In this document: positions 34,501-49,500 of the stretch, in pieces
Layout: the number at the start of each line of letters is the position of its first letter
Position numbering within the stretch: position 1 is the stretch's first letter
Assembly: GCA_032622095.1 (NCBI GenBank)
Contig: CP136064.1
Location: 170,446,310-170,510,309, forward strand
From: Siphonodentalium dalli
Lineage: Eukaryota > Mollusca > Scaphopoda > Gadilida > Siphonodentaliidae
DNA length: 64,000 nt
Direction: 5' to 3'
The notes under the pieces: model-generated
Databases searched by the model: none
What the model was told of the DNA's origin: nothing
The model's input: the letters and a program-made list of their open reading frames with translations, nothing else
Program-made: the position numbers and the translations under genes

Positions 34501-37500
34501 AACAAATCTGTCAGTCACCCCCCCCCCCCCCCCCAACACTGTGGGGACATCCCTGTGAGAATATGACATACAACATTTATTTGAATGCCTGACTACATTA
34601 GCTTAACAAAATTCCCATGACCTTGAGAGCCAGTGCATTCTCTGAGAATTATGTTCCATTATGAAACCATCAGCTACCAGTGTCTTGGGGAGAGGTGTTG
34701 ACATAGATAATTAGGTTGCACACACAGCTTTGTGATACTCCTATAGCTGTGATCAAAACAAGGATTTTAATGGGGGTGAACAAGGAAGAGATAATATGGT
34801 ATGATACAGTGTGGTATGGCAGGGACAGGAGGTGGGGTGGGGAGGGTGGGGTTGGGTAGCTGTGATATGTCTAAAAAAATCAAAGGTCAAATTGCAATTT
34901 TTTTTATTTTTTTTTTAGAGTTATGTCCCTGGCTCTGCCCCTATTTGACCCAGTGACCCCATTTGAACAAATCTGAACCCCAGTCACCCAATGTCTCACC
35001 GTACCAAATATAAGCTAAATCGGCCCAATATTTTTTTTAGAAGAAGTCATTGTAAGAATTACTGAGTTATGGCCCTGGTTTCTCAACTAATTGACCGGGT
35101 GACCTCATTTGAACAAATCTGAACATCAGTCACCCAAGGACCCTCCATACCAAATATTAGCTAAATCGGCCCAATGGTTCTGAACAAGAAGTCGTAAGAA
35201 TTACTATGGAGGAATAGAGTTATGGCCCTGGTTTCACAACTATTTGACCCAGTGACCTCATTTGAACAAATCTGAATGAGAGTCACCTAGGGAATATCCA
35301 CACCAAATATGAACCAATTCGGTCTTACGGTTTCAGAGGAGAAGATGTTCAAAGAATTGTTGACGGATGGACGGCTAGACGGACGGATGGACAGACGACG
35401 GACGAGGAGTGATGACTATAGCTCCACCAGGGACTTCGTCTCAGGTGAGCTAAAAATGTATGGCTCCCATCCAGAGGTTATCTCGAAGAAGTTTGGTGAT
35501 GATTGGCTGAGAGATGTGACCTGTTGGGTGTGCTATAGGAGATGGTTGACAGACACATGACAATAGCTCAAACTTGACTTAGTCAAGTAGAACTAAAAAG
35601 GACATATATATGTAACTCCCAAAATGTAAATTAACATAATACCAACATACAGGCTAAATACATGTCTATGATACATGCATTGAGGTATTTATATATCAAT
35701 GGCTTACCTGAACCACTGGATGTTCGTGTGTGGCAGTGACTCAAGAATGTAATCCCATCTTGATGACCACTTGACATTAAGATTTTCCTGAAGAGAGGAT
35801 GATTTAAACTTAAAAGCATGAATCGCATACAAATGACAGGATATAAATCAAATGCAAAATAATGGATAAATGGATGCTTAAATGTTCCGTCAATATACCT
35901 GATATGTACCTAATTGGACATAGAGAGAGCATATCAAAACATATCAACAGTGAAGATTTTCAACTGACAGCAATATTCTTCTGAAATCTTTTTTGCAATT
36001 CATACTTTACAATACTATTGATTATGGTCTCTTTCTGCCAAACTGTCTAATTCAAATATACTCCAGATAGAGGGGACATAAGATATTTCTCAAAATTTTC
36101 ATTGGCATATTTGTGTTATATGTTCTATAAAGTGTCCTGGAGTCAGGAATAGACATCAGATGTTCTCCTGAGAATCATACCAAACCTAGCAAATTAGTTT
36201 AAGCAGCATATATTAAATTATTAATAAAATTATATATTTAATGCCTCCCACAAATTCATGGGGAAAGGCTTGATTAGTGATTTGTCGAAGTGAGATAGAA
36301 TTCATTAAGATGAAATTAATTAAGTTGTGCCTAAGACACTTCATGAAAGTTTGGACCATGGCTTGCCATGTCATTTTTAAGAACCTCCGGCACTATCGTC
36401 AGAATTGGCGTACTGTATACAATATCTCAAAGTAAACTGGGATTATTGACTTATTTGAAGGCCACCAGCAATATAATATCCTGGCCCAGATTTGAACGAG
36501 AGGCCGATCACGATCGGCATATGTTAACCCATCCCTTGGCGATAGTAAATTACACTGATCGGAATTATAAATGAGAGTTTTGATGTTGAATTATAGAGTA
36601 TACTGTTAGGTACTATTATAGACAATGCACATAACACAAATTACTGGAATTTATGTGTCACTCACATTTATATAAGAGAATGCACTTGAACAGGATCTGT
36701 AATGCTGAACCACCACAGCCTTGGGTTAAATGTGAAAAGGTGACCTGGACATGCAATACTTGATCAAGAGATTCCAATATAATGATAATGTATCAAATTC
36801 TACCCACAACAGCAATCAAGATGAACACCTCACTGCTGACCGATTAATATCTGTTATACAGCAGAGCTGTCAATAAATCACAGGCTTATGTTAAATAGGG
36901 CGAGGAATTCAAACTAAATTTATTTTTTTAAGAGTGAATATTTTTGTTGTTGAAAAAGAGCCATAAATCAGTTAAAAATTGTCTGATCAAACACATATTC
37001 GAACTCGATCTGTCTTTTGTGCTGAAAAATTCATATACAAAAATTTGGTTCTGATCATATAAAAAATGTTTGAGTTATCGCATCATGCATAAAGTGTCTA
37101 CAGATAAACAGATGGATGGACTAATGACAGTTGGTCAATCCGGATGTTGACACTTCCATACTATGATATGGGTAAACATAAAAATTACTCTTTTGTGGGT
37201 ATTAAAGTATCAATTTTCCCATCTCCACCAGCATGGGCATGCATTTGATTTTTTTGTCTGTGAAACACTGGACAAACATGACAAAATATGTGATAAAACA
37301 CAATTTATTCCCATCTTTCCTGGCGCAGAGACCTTCTCAGAAACCCAGAGTAAGAGTGCAAATTAATTAGATAGAGCTACAGCCTGTAAGCCAGTGTCCT
37401 GTCCCTCAAAAACATATATCTGGTTACACCTCACACTAATGTCTAACAAGAGGTGGCATCAGAGATGCTGTGTCTCGTTTTCGGTGGCTTACCGCCGGTG

Positions 37501-40500
37501 GCTACCGCCAATTGGTGTGCATCAGTATCGGTAGACTAATTAATAGGTAAAATCGAAAAATGACTAATTAAGGGCCATAACTCCATCAAATTTTATCGGG
37601 CCAGGCTGGTTTTCGAACTCGTCCGAAATATTCTTGGCAAGTATGTCTATTCCAAATTTTAAACAAATCGGAGGACGTTTGTTGAAGTTATCGCGCTAAC
37701 GAGCTAAAAATTCACGAAAAATGACTAATTAAGGGCCATAACTCTATCAAATTTTATTGGGCCAGGCTGGTTTTCGAACTCGTCCAGGATATTATTGGAA
37801 GACACTTATATACCAAATTTTAGTTGAATCGGATTACGTTTGTTGAAGTTATCGCGCTAACGAGCTCAAAATTCGTACAAAATGACTACTTAAGGACCAT
37901 AACTCTATAAAATTTTATCGGACCAGGCCGGTTTTCTAACTCGTCCGAGGTATTCTTGGGAGACACCTATATATCAAAATTTCAATCAAATAGGATGTTT
38001 GGTAAATTATCGCGCTAACGAGCTGAAAATTTGTGAAAAAATGACTAATTAAGGGCCATAACTCTATCAAATTTTATCGGACCTGGCCGGTTTTCGAACT
38101 CGACCGAGATATTCTTGGGAGACACCTATATACCCAATTTCAATCAAATCGGATAACGTTTGTTGAGGTTATTGCGCTAACGAGCTCAAAATTTGTGAAA
38201 AATGACTAATTAAGGGCCATAACTCTATCAAATTTATTCGGACCAGGCCGGTTTTCGAACTCATCCGAGATATTCTTGGGAGACACCTATATACCAAATT
38301 TCAATCAAATCAGATAACGTTTGTTGAAGTTATCGCGCTAACGAGCTGAAAATTCAAGGGCCATAACTCTGTAATAAATGTGCGGACGAACCCGATTTTA
38401 TTGTCTGCAGCTTACGTGCATGGATATGTACTCACACACCAAATTTTTTTTTAATCCGTCAATAAACGGTTGAGTTTGAACATGTCGCCCGCCCGCCCGC
38501 CCACCGTCCCTCATCAAACATTATGTTTACCATACTATGGTATGGGTAAACATAACAAGACAGTCAATGACTGTGGGGTCGCTCACCAGACTGCAAAGAC
38601 TGATAAGACTGGGACTCTGGAGACCACAACAGTCAGAACTTTTCATAATCACTTTAAAAGAAGTAGATATCTAAAGAGTTAAATCTAAAACAACAAATTT
38701 GGAGTTATGTCCCTGGCCCCGCCCACATTTGACCCAGTGACCTGATTTGAACAAATCTGAACCCCAGTCACCCAAGGATCCTTCATACCAAATATGAACC
38801 CATATAGCCTGATGGTATTTGAGAAGAAGTCACTTTAAGAATACTATGGTGGGAAAGAGTTATGGCCCTGGCTTCGCAACTATTTCAAGTAAACTCATTT
38901 GAACAAATCTGAATGTGAGTCACCTAGGGAACATTCACACCAAATATGAAACCATTCGGTCTTATTGTTCTGAAGATGTTTAAAAGAATTACTATGGTGG
39001 GAAAGAGTTATGGCCCTGGCTTCGCAACTATTTGACCCAGTGACCGCATTTGAACAAATCTGAATGAGAATCACCTAGGGAACATCCACACCAAATATGA
39101 ACCCATTTGGTATTATGGTTCCAGAGGAGAAGATGTTCAAATAATTGTTGTCGGACGGATGGACGGACAGACGATAGACGGACGAGGAGTGATGACTATA
39201 GCTCCGCCGGAGCACAGGTAGGGTGGCTGTTTGATAATTAAATCTCTTATCTCCGCCCCTATTTGAACAAACGTGAATCCCCATCTATGAGATCCATTCA
39301 TTTGGTAATTTCAGACATTAGATTTTAAGAGTTGAACTGAACTGATTTTCCTAAAAATGACCCCAAATCTGAAAAAATCTAAACCCAGTCACCGAAGGAC
39401 CATCCATACCAAACATAATCTAAATAGTCCAGATGGTTCTTGAGAAGAAATTGTTTTAAGAATTACTATGGAAGGAAAGAGTTATGGCCCTGACTTCTCA
39501 CATATTTGACCTGATGAACTCATTTGAACAAATCTGAATGTGAGTCACCTGGGGAACATCCACACCTAAATATATAAACCCATTTGGTCTTTAATATGTA
39601 TCTGGAGAAGAAAACAATTGATGGACGGATAGAGACATAATGACAGATGGATGGATGGGAGAACAGTCTGACATAGAGACTGACAAATTCAATCCAATAT
39701 ACCCCCCAAGTTTTCTTTGCAAAATCAGGGTATAATGAGTTCAACTGGATACTGGTGGTTAAGAACATAATATTCGAACAGACAAGCGTGAACATAGTGT
39801 CTGACATTTGCAGAATGAGGTCCCCAAAGGGTGAATTTAATGACACAATCCTGCAATGCGGGCTAGCATCACCAAATTCACCCTCTGGGGACCTCATTCT
39901 GTGTATGCCTCAACTGCTATGGGAGACATAGCATTAGATTGAAGTTCTCCAGTTAAAGTTGGTGATGTGCACCCATTGGGCACCTCAATTATGCATTTTA
40001 TATTCACAAATTAGGGGATATAGAAACTAAACAGAAGGGCTAAAGTAAGTAAAAATGTCAATTTAAGTGCCTATATACTTCCCAGAAGATGAGGCCTAAG
40101 CAGAATGAGGACCCTGGCTAGTGTATTTGGTGATGCTAGACTGCTGTGCAGGGTAGCATAACTAAATTCACCCTCTGGGGACCTCATTCTGCAAATGCCA
40201 GATAGAAGACAAATTTAATCCAATATATACCCCCCCCCCCCCCCCCCCCCCCATTTTTCTTTGAATATTAGTCGTATGATTTCATCTGGATAAGTGGTGA
40301 TTAAAACAATAATATGAAATGGCCAAACCTGAATTTAGTATGTCTGACATTTGCAGAATTAGGTCCCAAAAATGTGGATTTAATGACAATATTCTGTAAG
40401 GCAGGCTAGCATCACCAAATTCATCCTCAATCTGATTAGGCCTCAATGGCCAATAAAACCAAGGAACAGATTGAAGTCCTACAGTTGAAGTTGGTGATAC

Positions 40501-43500
40501 ACACCCATTGAGCACCTCAATTATGCATTTTATCTTCTGCAAATTAGGGGGACATTGAAACTGAACAGGTGGAAAAAGTGACTAAATCAAACTGTCAATT
40601 TTATACTTAGGATACTTCCAAGAAGATGAGGACTAAGCAGAATTAGGTCCCTGGCAGGTGTATTTGGTGATGCTAGCATGCTGTATGGAATAGCAACACT
40701 AAATTCACCATCTGGGGACCTCACTATGTAAATGTCAGACACACTATTTCCAGACTTGAAGAAATCAAAGCCATTCACAGTATCATTGAATGTCAGTCAT
40801 TAAATTGCTACAGATATGTTTAGATTAGAATAATACATGTCATCTGGCCAGTTTATATAATTAACATATATGGCAAATTTTGTATTAAATTGAGAGGTGA
40901 TATGGCTTGGAAGGGATGTTGGTTGATGGCAGGGTTGGCCCTGGGCCATATGGGAGGGGGTGGGTGGGGAGGGTGGAATGTTTCCATAATTTCATTAAAG
41001 AGTAAAGTTTCATAACTCTGCAGATGTTATATACAAGAAAACTAAGATGCATGCATCAGGTCAGCCATGAACTATTTAGCATAGAATAATTCAGTTCGGT
41101 TGCAGTTTCACAACGTTACAACTGACATACGATTACACCTTGAATGTGGAACTATGTAAGAGTGAATATTAATGTTCTAAATCCCATGTTTCACCTTTAG
41201 TGGTAATGGGGTCGTACTTTATTAACACGCAAGTAGTGTAATTAAGTACGGGTAATTAGAAGTAACAAATCGTTTAGTTTCTATCGTATCGGCTAAAAGG
41301 GGTGAGCAGATTGCCCATGATGAATGCTCTCGTTAGCTGCCAATATAATGTGCATATTTGCCCCGTTACGTTTATACACTGTAGCATTGGCGGGCCAGAG
41401 TGTGTTGACATGTTAAGTGTTTGGTTCATTGATAACAGATCAGCAGGGATTTGTCGTGATAACGTATACGTGGTAATATGCTACCTAAACGGTTAAATTA
41501 ACGGTTGATCTATTACACCACCGTGTATACTCGGTTTAAATAGGTATATTATATAGGGACGTGTGCTCAATTTTGGTGCGGACCGATGATAACAAAAAAT
41601 CAGAAGTAAATGTCGGCGGGCGGGAGGGCCATTTTTTCAATAATTTTTAAAGAAATTGAACAGTTGCAGCAGCGGCAAAAAAGGGTGTACAATTGGCAAA
41701 TGATGAGGGGCGGCGTGACGTGTAACTAGGATTGAAATTAGATATTCAATTTGGAGATTATTGGATGAGGGATGTTATATTAATTATATTAAAGGGACGA
41801 GGGGGCTTAGTTGTCGAAAATATTCATATTTGTTCCAAACACCGTAAACAGAAAAATATTAAAACGCATACATTTTGGTTCAAATATACGATCACTATCG
41901 CGTAAACCTCATGCTCACATAAAGACCTACTAAATTTTACCTAAACAAGAGTCTGATTTTGTTATAGAAGGCACCACAATGCTACTGGCTAATCACACAT
42001 AAATGGTATAAACGCTCTTTATTATTTCCAAATAAGGAATTGAGCAACAAAGAACGCTCTTTATGTTTACCATCATAATATAAAGAAACACCAAGAAAGT
42101 AACTTTTTATGCTTTGTTTACATAACAATCGTCAAATTTACGACAATAACATACTGTTTATGAGATATTTCTCATTTGTATATTAACAAAGTATGTCTAT
42201 ATTTGAATATTATTTTCGTTTGTAGCGGTTTTTGACAGGTGGAAATATGTTCACAGGATACCCACCAAGGCCTTCCGTATACCTTTAAAGTATACTGCAA
42301 CTTTGTTTCTTGTCAATAGCAGAATACATAATGCTATTAAGAAGTGACACAAAACACAGAACATTTTTTTTAATTATAAGTATTGAGCAGTGAGAAATAT
42401 TTGAGTCGAGGAAACCAGTAACGAAAGGCAGCGAATAATTGTTTACGTTCCAATGAATATTAAAATGTACTGAAAACAAACTGCTAATGGGTGCCAGACT
42501 TTCATAAACACAAATTATCTATTAATGGTGTAACGACATATTTCGTTCTTAATTGTCTAAAAAAAATAGGGGATGGGGATGTTTGGATCTCTAGTTTAAC
42601 GACATTTTTCGGTCTTTAATAGTTTAATGACATTTTTCGGTCTTTATAATATCTCAAGATATAGGGGGTATTTGGATCTCTAGTTTAACGACATTTTTCG
42701 GTCTTTATAGTTTAACGACATTCTCGGTCTTTAATATTTCAAGATATAGGGGCCCTTACCTTAGTGGGTATTTGGATCTGTAGTTTAACGACATTTTTCG
42801 GTCTTTGATAGCAAAATGGAAGAAGTACATCTTTGGAAAGATGTGGTGGCCCTAAAAAGGAAAGTTGTTTGGTGATCTTGAAATGCAGTCTTCCTTGATT
42901 AAAGTGATGTGAAACACTCCGGCAGACAACGGGCAGAGTGATCAAATAGAAATTAAGAATAATCTTTCTCAAAGTAGTTATTTGTTACGAATATTAATCC
43001 AAATGGATGATACACAACGTCATTCTTATATATTAGTTAAATGCAATGACTCTCGAAGGCGAAATCATTTTTTTTAATTATAGCCGATAGTTGCGCCCCG
43101 AATCGAGATGTAAATATTTACAATTTGGAGTAGTTCAGACGATGAAGTGGGGTGGTAGATTTTTGTGGAAATTTTCAGTGTTGATTTTAGTAGAATGATA
43201 ACATTCCCAGGTTGGCAAAGTGCCTGAGCACTAACTTATCAATTTCTCGCACCCGAAAAAGTCCATAACAAGTCCATAATATGTCTTTAAGCATATATAT
43301 AAATCTCCGAAAACCAAAATTCTAAAGCATTAAACGATTTCTTGAAATGCAGTTTTTCTGAACAGTCTTCCTTGATTAAAGTGATGTGAAACACTCCGGC
43401 AGACACCGGGCAGAGTGATCGAATAGAAATTAAGAATAATCTTTCTCAAAGTAGTTATTCGTTACGAATATTAATCCAAATGGATGATACACAACATCAT

Positions 43501-46500
43501 TCTTATATATTAGTTAAATGCAATGACTCTAGATGGCAAAATCATTTTTGTTTAATTATAGCCGATAGTTGCGCCCCGAATCGAGATGTAAATATTTACA
43601 ATATGGAGTAGTTCAGACGATGTTCTCTATGAAGTGGTGTGGCAGATTTTTTGGGAAATTTTCAGTGATGTTAGTAGAATGATAACATTCCCCAGGTTGG
43701 CAAAGTGCCTGAGCACTAACTTATCAATTTCTCGCACCCGAAAAAGTCCATAACAAGTCCATAATATGTCTTGAAGCATATATATAAATCTCCGAAAACC
43801 AAAATTCTAAAGCATTAAACGATTTGCTATATTTCCAGGGCATATATTTCATCTGATTTTGCGATAATTCATATATACTTTTTCACGAGAATCCAGGGTA
43901 ATTTGCGAGAATATTTATGAGAATCTAGATTTGGATTCTCGCCGAAATATAAGCCCTGATTTCACTCTGAAGTGTGCCTAAATGGCATAAATTGTACCGT
44001 GGTTCCCATGTTCGCCAAAGTGGCATAAATTTATTTCAGGATAATACTAATTTTAGGCATTCATTTATATCACTGATATCAGGACAATAAATAGCCATTT
44101 CCATTGCATGGAACAAATAGTGTTATTGTTTATCGGTGTTGTTTTTGGAAGTGGTGGTAGTTAAATTTTATACATTTCGACCCCCAATAAGTATTTCCGA
44201 ACAAATGAATTATTAACAAGCGTGACATGACATCATTGACAAAGATAATTAACACCGATCTACAAGCAACTAAAGTCTTAAAATGAGCTAAAATTTAACA
44301 TTTTCTTTAAAAAATTTACATTTTTATCTCTCGCGACATAATTGTCACCAATAAAAACAAATTTGATTCATCGTGGAAGTTAGTCGGTGACTATAAATAA
44401 TGTCACCATTCAACTGAATGTTGTTGAGCATATTTCAACCAATTTTGGAAGTTTAAATGAATATTTTCTTCCCTCGCAAAGTAATATTGACAAATTTCAC
44501 GATTTTAGCCTGCTTCGTTGGGACCAAAATTTGTTGTGCACACTCAAGAAACGTCTACCGACACTCGCTAGGCCAAATTATACCATGACCATGCTATCAA
44601 CTAGCTTGAAATTGGCAAAACAATGAATTTTTTTTGGTTGAAAAAATTTACATGGTCCATAGGCATAGCTAGAGAACGATTATTTTTCGATAAAAACGAA
44701 AATAATGCGAAATGAGATTCGGCACTCGACAGAATGGTGCAGAATAACATATACGTGTCTTGTTTTATGCCAAAAATTGACCTCATTCGATAAATTAGTC
44801 TCGTAATTCAGGAATGTGGAATTCAGTGTTACTGTACATGGCCGACGGAATTTTGAAATGTAAACACGCATCAAATTTACCTTTTGTGAGAATAACAAAA
44901 GCGCAACCTTGATCAAAGTAATACAATACACAACAACACATAGAATAAAACCGATATAAACACGGTATACGTGAGAATAAGACGCGTATCCAGACAAGGA
45001 ATTTGACATTTCTTCGCTTCGACGCTATAAATATATCTGACCCAGATAACCGATATCGATGCACAGCTATATTTTGCGCACGTCACTTTCCATATTTGGA
45101 ATGTCCATATATGGGACATGTGTTAACCTCAATACCGATCAAGTTATCTTAGCATAAACATAAACTATATTGTAATTTATGCAACCACGACCCTGGTAAC
45201 CCTGATAACTAATACAATATACCGGCCAATTCATTTTAAGATCGTTATTTCACTTTGCTTTAGGCATAAATACACTCTTGAACGCACATAAACGACCCAT
45301 TGGCGTTAAATTAAATATACTCGGTATTTATTAATATTAGTTTTTTATTGCTCAGTTTTGAGTTTGACCCTTGACACCTGTCAATATATTTGGGCTGAAT
45401 TCATATGATGCGGTATTATTCCTCGAAATAAACAACAAAGCAGTCGTTACTTCGAAATGTCGTTTGGGCTAACATTTACACAAATCCTTCGCGTGTTCTC
45501 CTCAATTGGCACGCCTGTTCTGAGCCGACACACAGGTTATCCCAGAAACTGCTGTGAAATAAACAGCCAAGGTTTGGCTGAAATAATGGTGTCACTTTTT
45601 TTCAAATTTTAAAAAAAGTTTTTAAAAAAATTGTCCCAGAAGATGAGGCCTAAGCAGAATAAGGTAATTGAGGTGTATTTGGTGATGCTAGCCTGTTGTA
45701 TGGGGTAGCAACACTAAATTCACCATCTGGGGACTTCATTCTGCAAATGTCAGACACACTATGTCCAGGCTTGGAGAAATGAACAATGGACTATTCCTTG
45801 TAGACTCTGGTAGTTGTTTAGCTAATGTCATGTCTTGTAATGACAGATGATAAACTGGTCTGAAGCAAGCAGTATTCAGCAAGAGGATCAGGTGACCACA
45901 CTATGATAAATTGGCTTTTTCAATAATACAGGCTAGAGTGTCCTCTTAAAAATTAATAGTGCATAGCAAAGAGGTGTGAATTATAAAGGGCCATAACTCT
46001 GTTAAAATATATCGGATCAAACCCATATTTTAACTTGATCTGTATATAAGTGTCAAAAATTCATATACAAAATTTGGTGTTGATCAGATGAAAAATGTTT
46101 GAGTAATCCTGTCTTGGATGAATTCTATATCAAAACAAGAGTGGAAGGGGTTAAATAAACAATACCAAAATCCATACAGATGAAGAACATGCTAAGAAAA
46201 ATCTAGGTAAGAAATATGAGGCTGTGATGTGTCCTAAACAAAAATTAAAGGTCAAAATGCAAAAATTAAATATTTTGTTTTTAAAGTTATGTCCCTGGCT
46301 CTGCCCCTATTTGACCCAGTGACCCCATTTGAACAAATCTGAACCCCAGTCACCCAAGGTATCTCTGTACCAAATATAAGCTAAATCGGCCAAATATTTT
46401 TTTAGAAGAAGTCATTGTAAGAATCACTATGAGTTATGGCCCTGGTTTCTCAACTAATTGACCGGGTGACCTCATTTGAACAAATCTGAACACCAGTCAC

Positions 46501-49500
46501 CCAAGGACTCTCCATACCAAATATTAGCTAAATTGGCCCAATGGTTATGAACAAGAAGTTGTTGTAAGAATTACTATGGAGGAATAGAGTTATGGCCCTT
46601 GTTTCGCAACTATTTGACCCAGTGACCTCATTTGAACAAATCTGAATGAGAGTCACCTAGGGAACATACACACCAAATATGAACCAATTCGGTATGATGG
46701 TTTAAGAGGAGAAGATGTTTTTAAAAAAGTTGACGGACGGACAGACAGACGGACAGACAGACGGACGGACGGACGACGGACGAGGAGTGATGACTATAGC
46801 TCCACCGGAGACTTTGTCTCAGGTGAGCTAAAAACCTTTGAATTGAAGTTTACACAAGACTGTGTCAGGTGGCTAAATTTCTAGCACTTCGTAAACACAT
46901 TCTAAGCCACCAAAATTTGCACATGAATAAAAGATATTTTCATCCCACGATCAATTTAGTGTTACGAAAAAATATTGCTCAAAACTGTCAGAGTTTTTAA
47001 ATAAAGATAAGATGATAGAAAGACAAGAAACTTACAACCCACTTTACATCCAATGAGTAAACAATGTCCTTCTTCCCTTTAAAGTCTTTTTTGAAACCAA
47101 GTGGAGGTGCGTTTTCACATTTATCAGTTTCTTTACGATCCAAACTGGAAGAAAAAAATTAAATATAAAATCCAGTTCATAGCTTAAAGGTGTAATGTAC
47201 TCAAATGTTGCTGTTGGTTTCTATATTCTCTGCTTCATAGAATAAGGTAACAAGATTCCATCATTTCACTGTCTGCTTTAGTACGAAGTAATGTTACAGA
47301 TGGCAGATAACCCGGAATGCAATTATAGAAAGCTCATCATCGAGATATTTTTGTTGTCAGGAAAATGTATTCAATAAATGTTATATTATATGTATAATAG
47401 TCCCAGATACTCATTAATTTTATTGTATTTTCAGTGACAATTTCACAACACAAACGAAAATGACAACTTTAAACAAACAGTACTTTTTCTTAATGTCATC
47501 ACATTGCCCTATAAGCATCAAAGTAATTCAGCAGGACATATCAGCATGACTACTTTACCGGGTGTGGTTGTTTGGACATACCTGTCAAATTCTACTTTAA
47601 CAGAAATGATGCGTCCTGATTTAGGGTACTCTCTACCCCAATCTTCATTTTGTCCACTGTGGTAGTCAAAACTTAGCCTTATATGATTGAATACATAGTA
47701 GGTGTCTGCTTGTTTGAATTTAGGCTGCGGAAGAAACATGAAGTGAAATTTAATACATATATTTACACATATATCCAGTGTAATTCATATTCTGTGTTAT
47801 TTCCTCCTCGAATTCATTTGGGAAAAAATATAGATGGTGGATTCAATGTGAGCATAAAAATTTTGACAAGAACATTTCAGGAAATTACATAAACCATGAA
47901 ATTATTCATGAATCAGAATGGCCATAATAAATAACTGCTTACATTATGGATGTGAAATTAAACATGACTACACAAAAAAGATGAGTAAAACTCTATCGTC
48001 ACAATTTTTGCTAAATTAATTTAAATAGACTTGGTTCATTTGAATCTCCAAAGAAGAACATATATTTTAAAGGAGGGGTATCATAACATACCTACAGGGA
48101 ATATTTCAAACCAAAATTGTTGATATAACATTTGTTTTGTTTCTTATCCCTTTCTTTACTAAATAATAATCATTGACAAGTACAGTAATGCCCTAAATAA
48201 TCGACTCCTTAACCACAGCAGAATTATGGGTAATTTTTCAGGATTTAGTCAGAAATATGGCTTGTTGCCATTCATCGGAAAGCTCTCACTGAGAACTTTC
48301 CGATGAATAGCAATAAGCCATAATTAGTAAAGAAAGGGTTAAATTATTTTATGTATTTATACACCTAGTTTGAACCATAGAAAATAACACACACATAAGT
48401 ACATATAGGTATAATTTGAGACTTGAGACTGCCAAGGGCATTTAATCTAACACTTACATCAATTATACATGCATCCTTTTTGATACCATTGGCTGTTACC
48501 AAGCAACCAATAGGAAATCCTACTTGGCAGTACCTCTGTGTACTGGAGATGTTGTAGCACCATGTAGCCGGCATGTTATCCACTATCCTGCAATTGATAA
48601 CATTCTGACTAAAACAAGGCTCAGAGTGATACATAGCACTCGTAACATAAAAGTTTGTAGATATATTATCAAAATATCAGTGGAAAGATCATTAAAATAA
48701 AAGGCTGTTAGGCCACATACCACCAAATAAGGTTGCTTTATTTGTCCGGTGGATTTTTTAGAAATAAAACTATTTATGATTCGCGCAATTACGGACACAA
48801 AATTCATCGGATGTAGCCCAGATTCGAACTGGGGTGAGATTCTCAAATTATAAGTCGACAACGACCATAACTGTGGTAAAAATGGGCAGACCGAACATAA
48901 ATTTGAACTTGATCTGAATTTTCATTTGAGTAATCCATATACAAAATTTGAAAGTAATCAGATAACAATAAGTTACTAAAGCTATCACCCGGAAACCAAA
49001 TAATTTTAAAATTATAAGTCAACAAGGACCATAATTCCGGTAAAAATAAATAGGTGGATGGATATACCAAATTTAAAAACAATCAGATTACTAAAACTAA
49101 AGTTATCATCCGGAAACCATCTGGGACGGACATATGGATAGGTGCGCATGCCTCGAAGGACGGACACCGCTGATTACTATAGTCCCCCAATTTGTTTTTC
49201 ATGGGACAATTACCGACAACAGTGAAACGGATGTATTCAGAAGGAATATTACATTTGATCTTCAGTTTTTTAAATAAAAGGGGAGTAATTTTTGACTGAA
49301 ATTCATACATTTACCACCAAGAATAGTACTGTTTAATGCATTTAGGCATACACTACAGTGATTAGTGATTTAATTGCTACCACTTCCTTGCCTTAAGACA
49401 GAGTATAAATATGTTTTCCATATCATAGCAATTGCACCAAAAGGCATGGCACAAATGAAGTGTTCAACGTTTTGAGCAAATTGGTCTCATACTCTATTTG

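Noticed and set aside
44387..44626. 79-codon plus-strand frame in the large intron
   Set aside because: No family resemblance, no start context or splice evidence; expected by chance in this much AT-rich DNA.
48818..48840. tRNA T-arm-like stem-loop on the minus strand (CCCAG-TTCGAAT-CTGGG)
   Set aside because: No matching acceptor, D or anticodon stems could be assembled around it; probably part of the dispersed repeat, at most a tRNA-derived relic.
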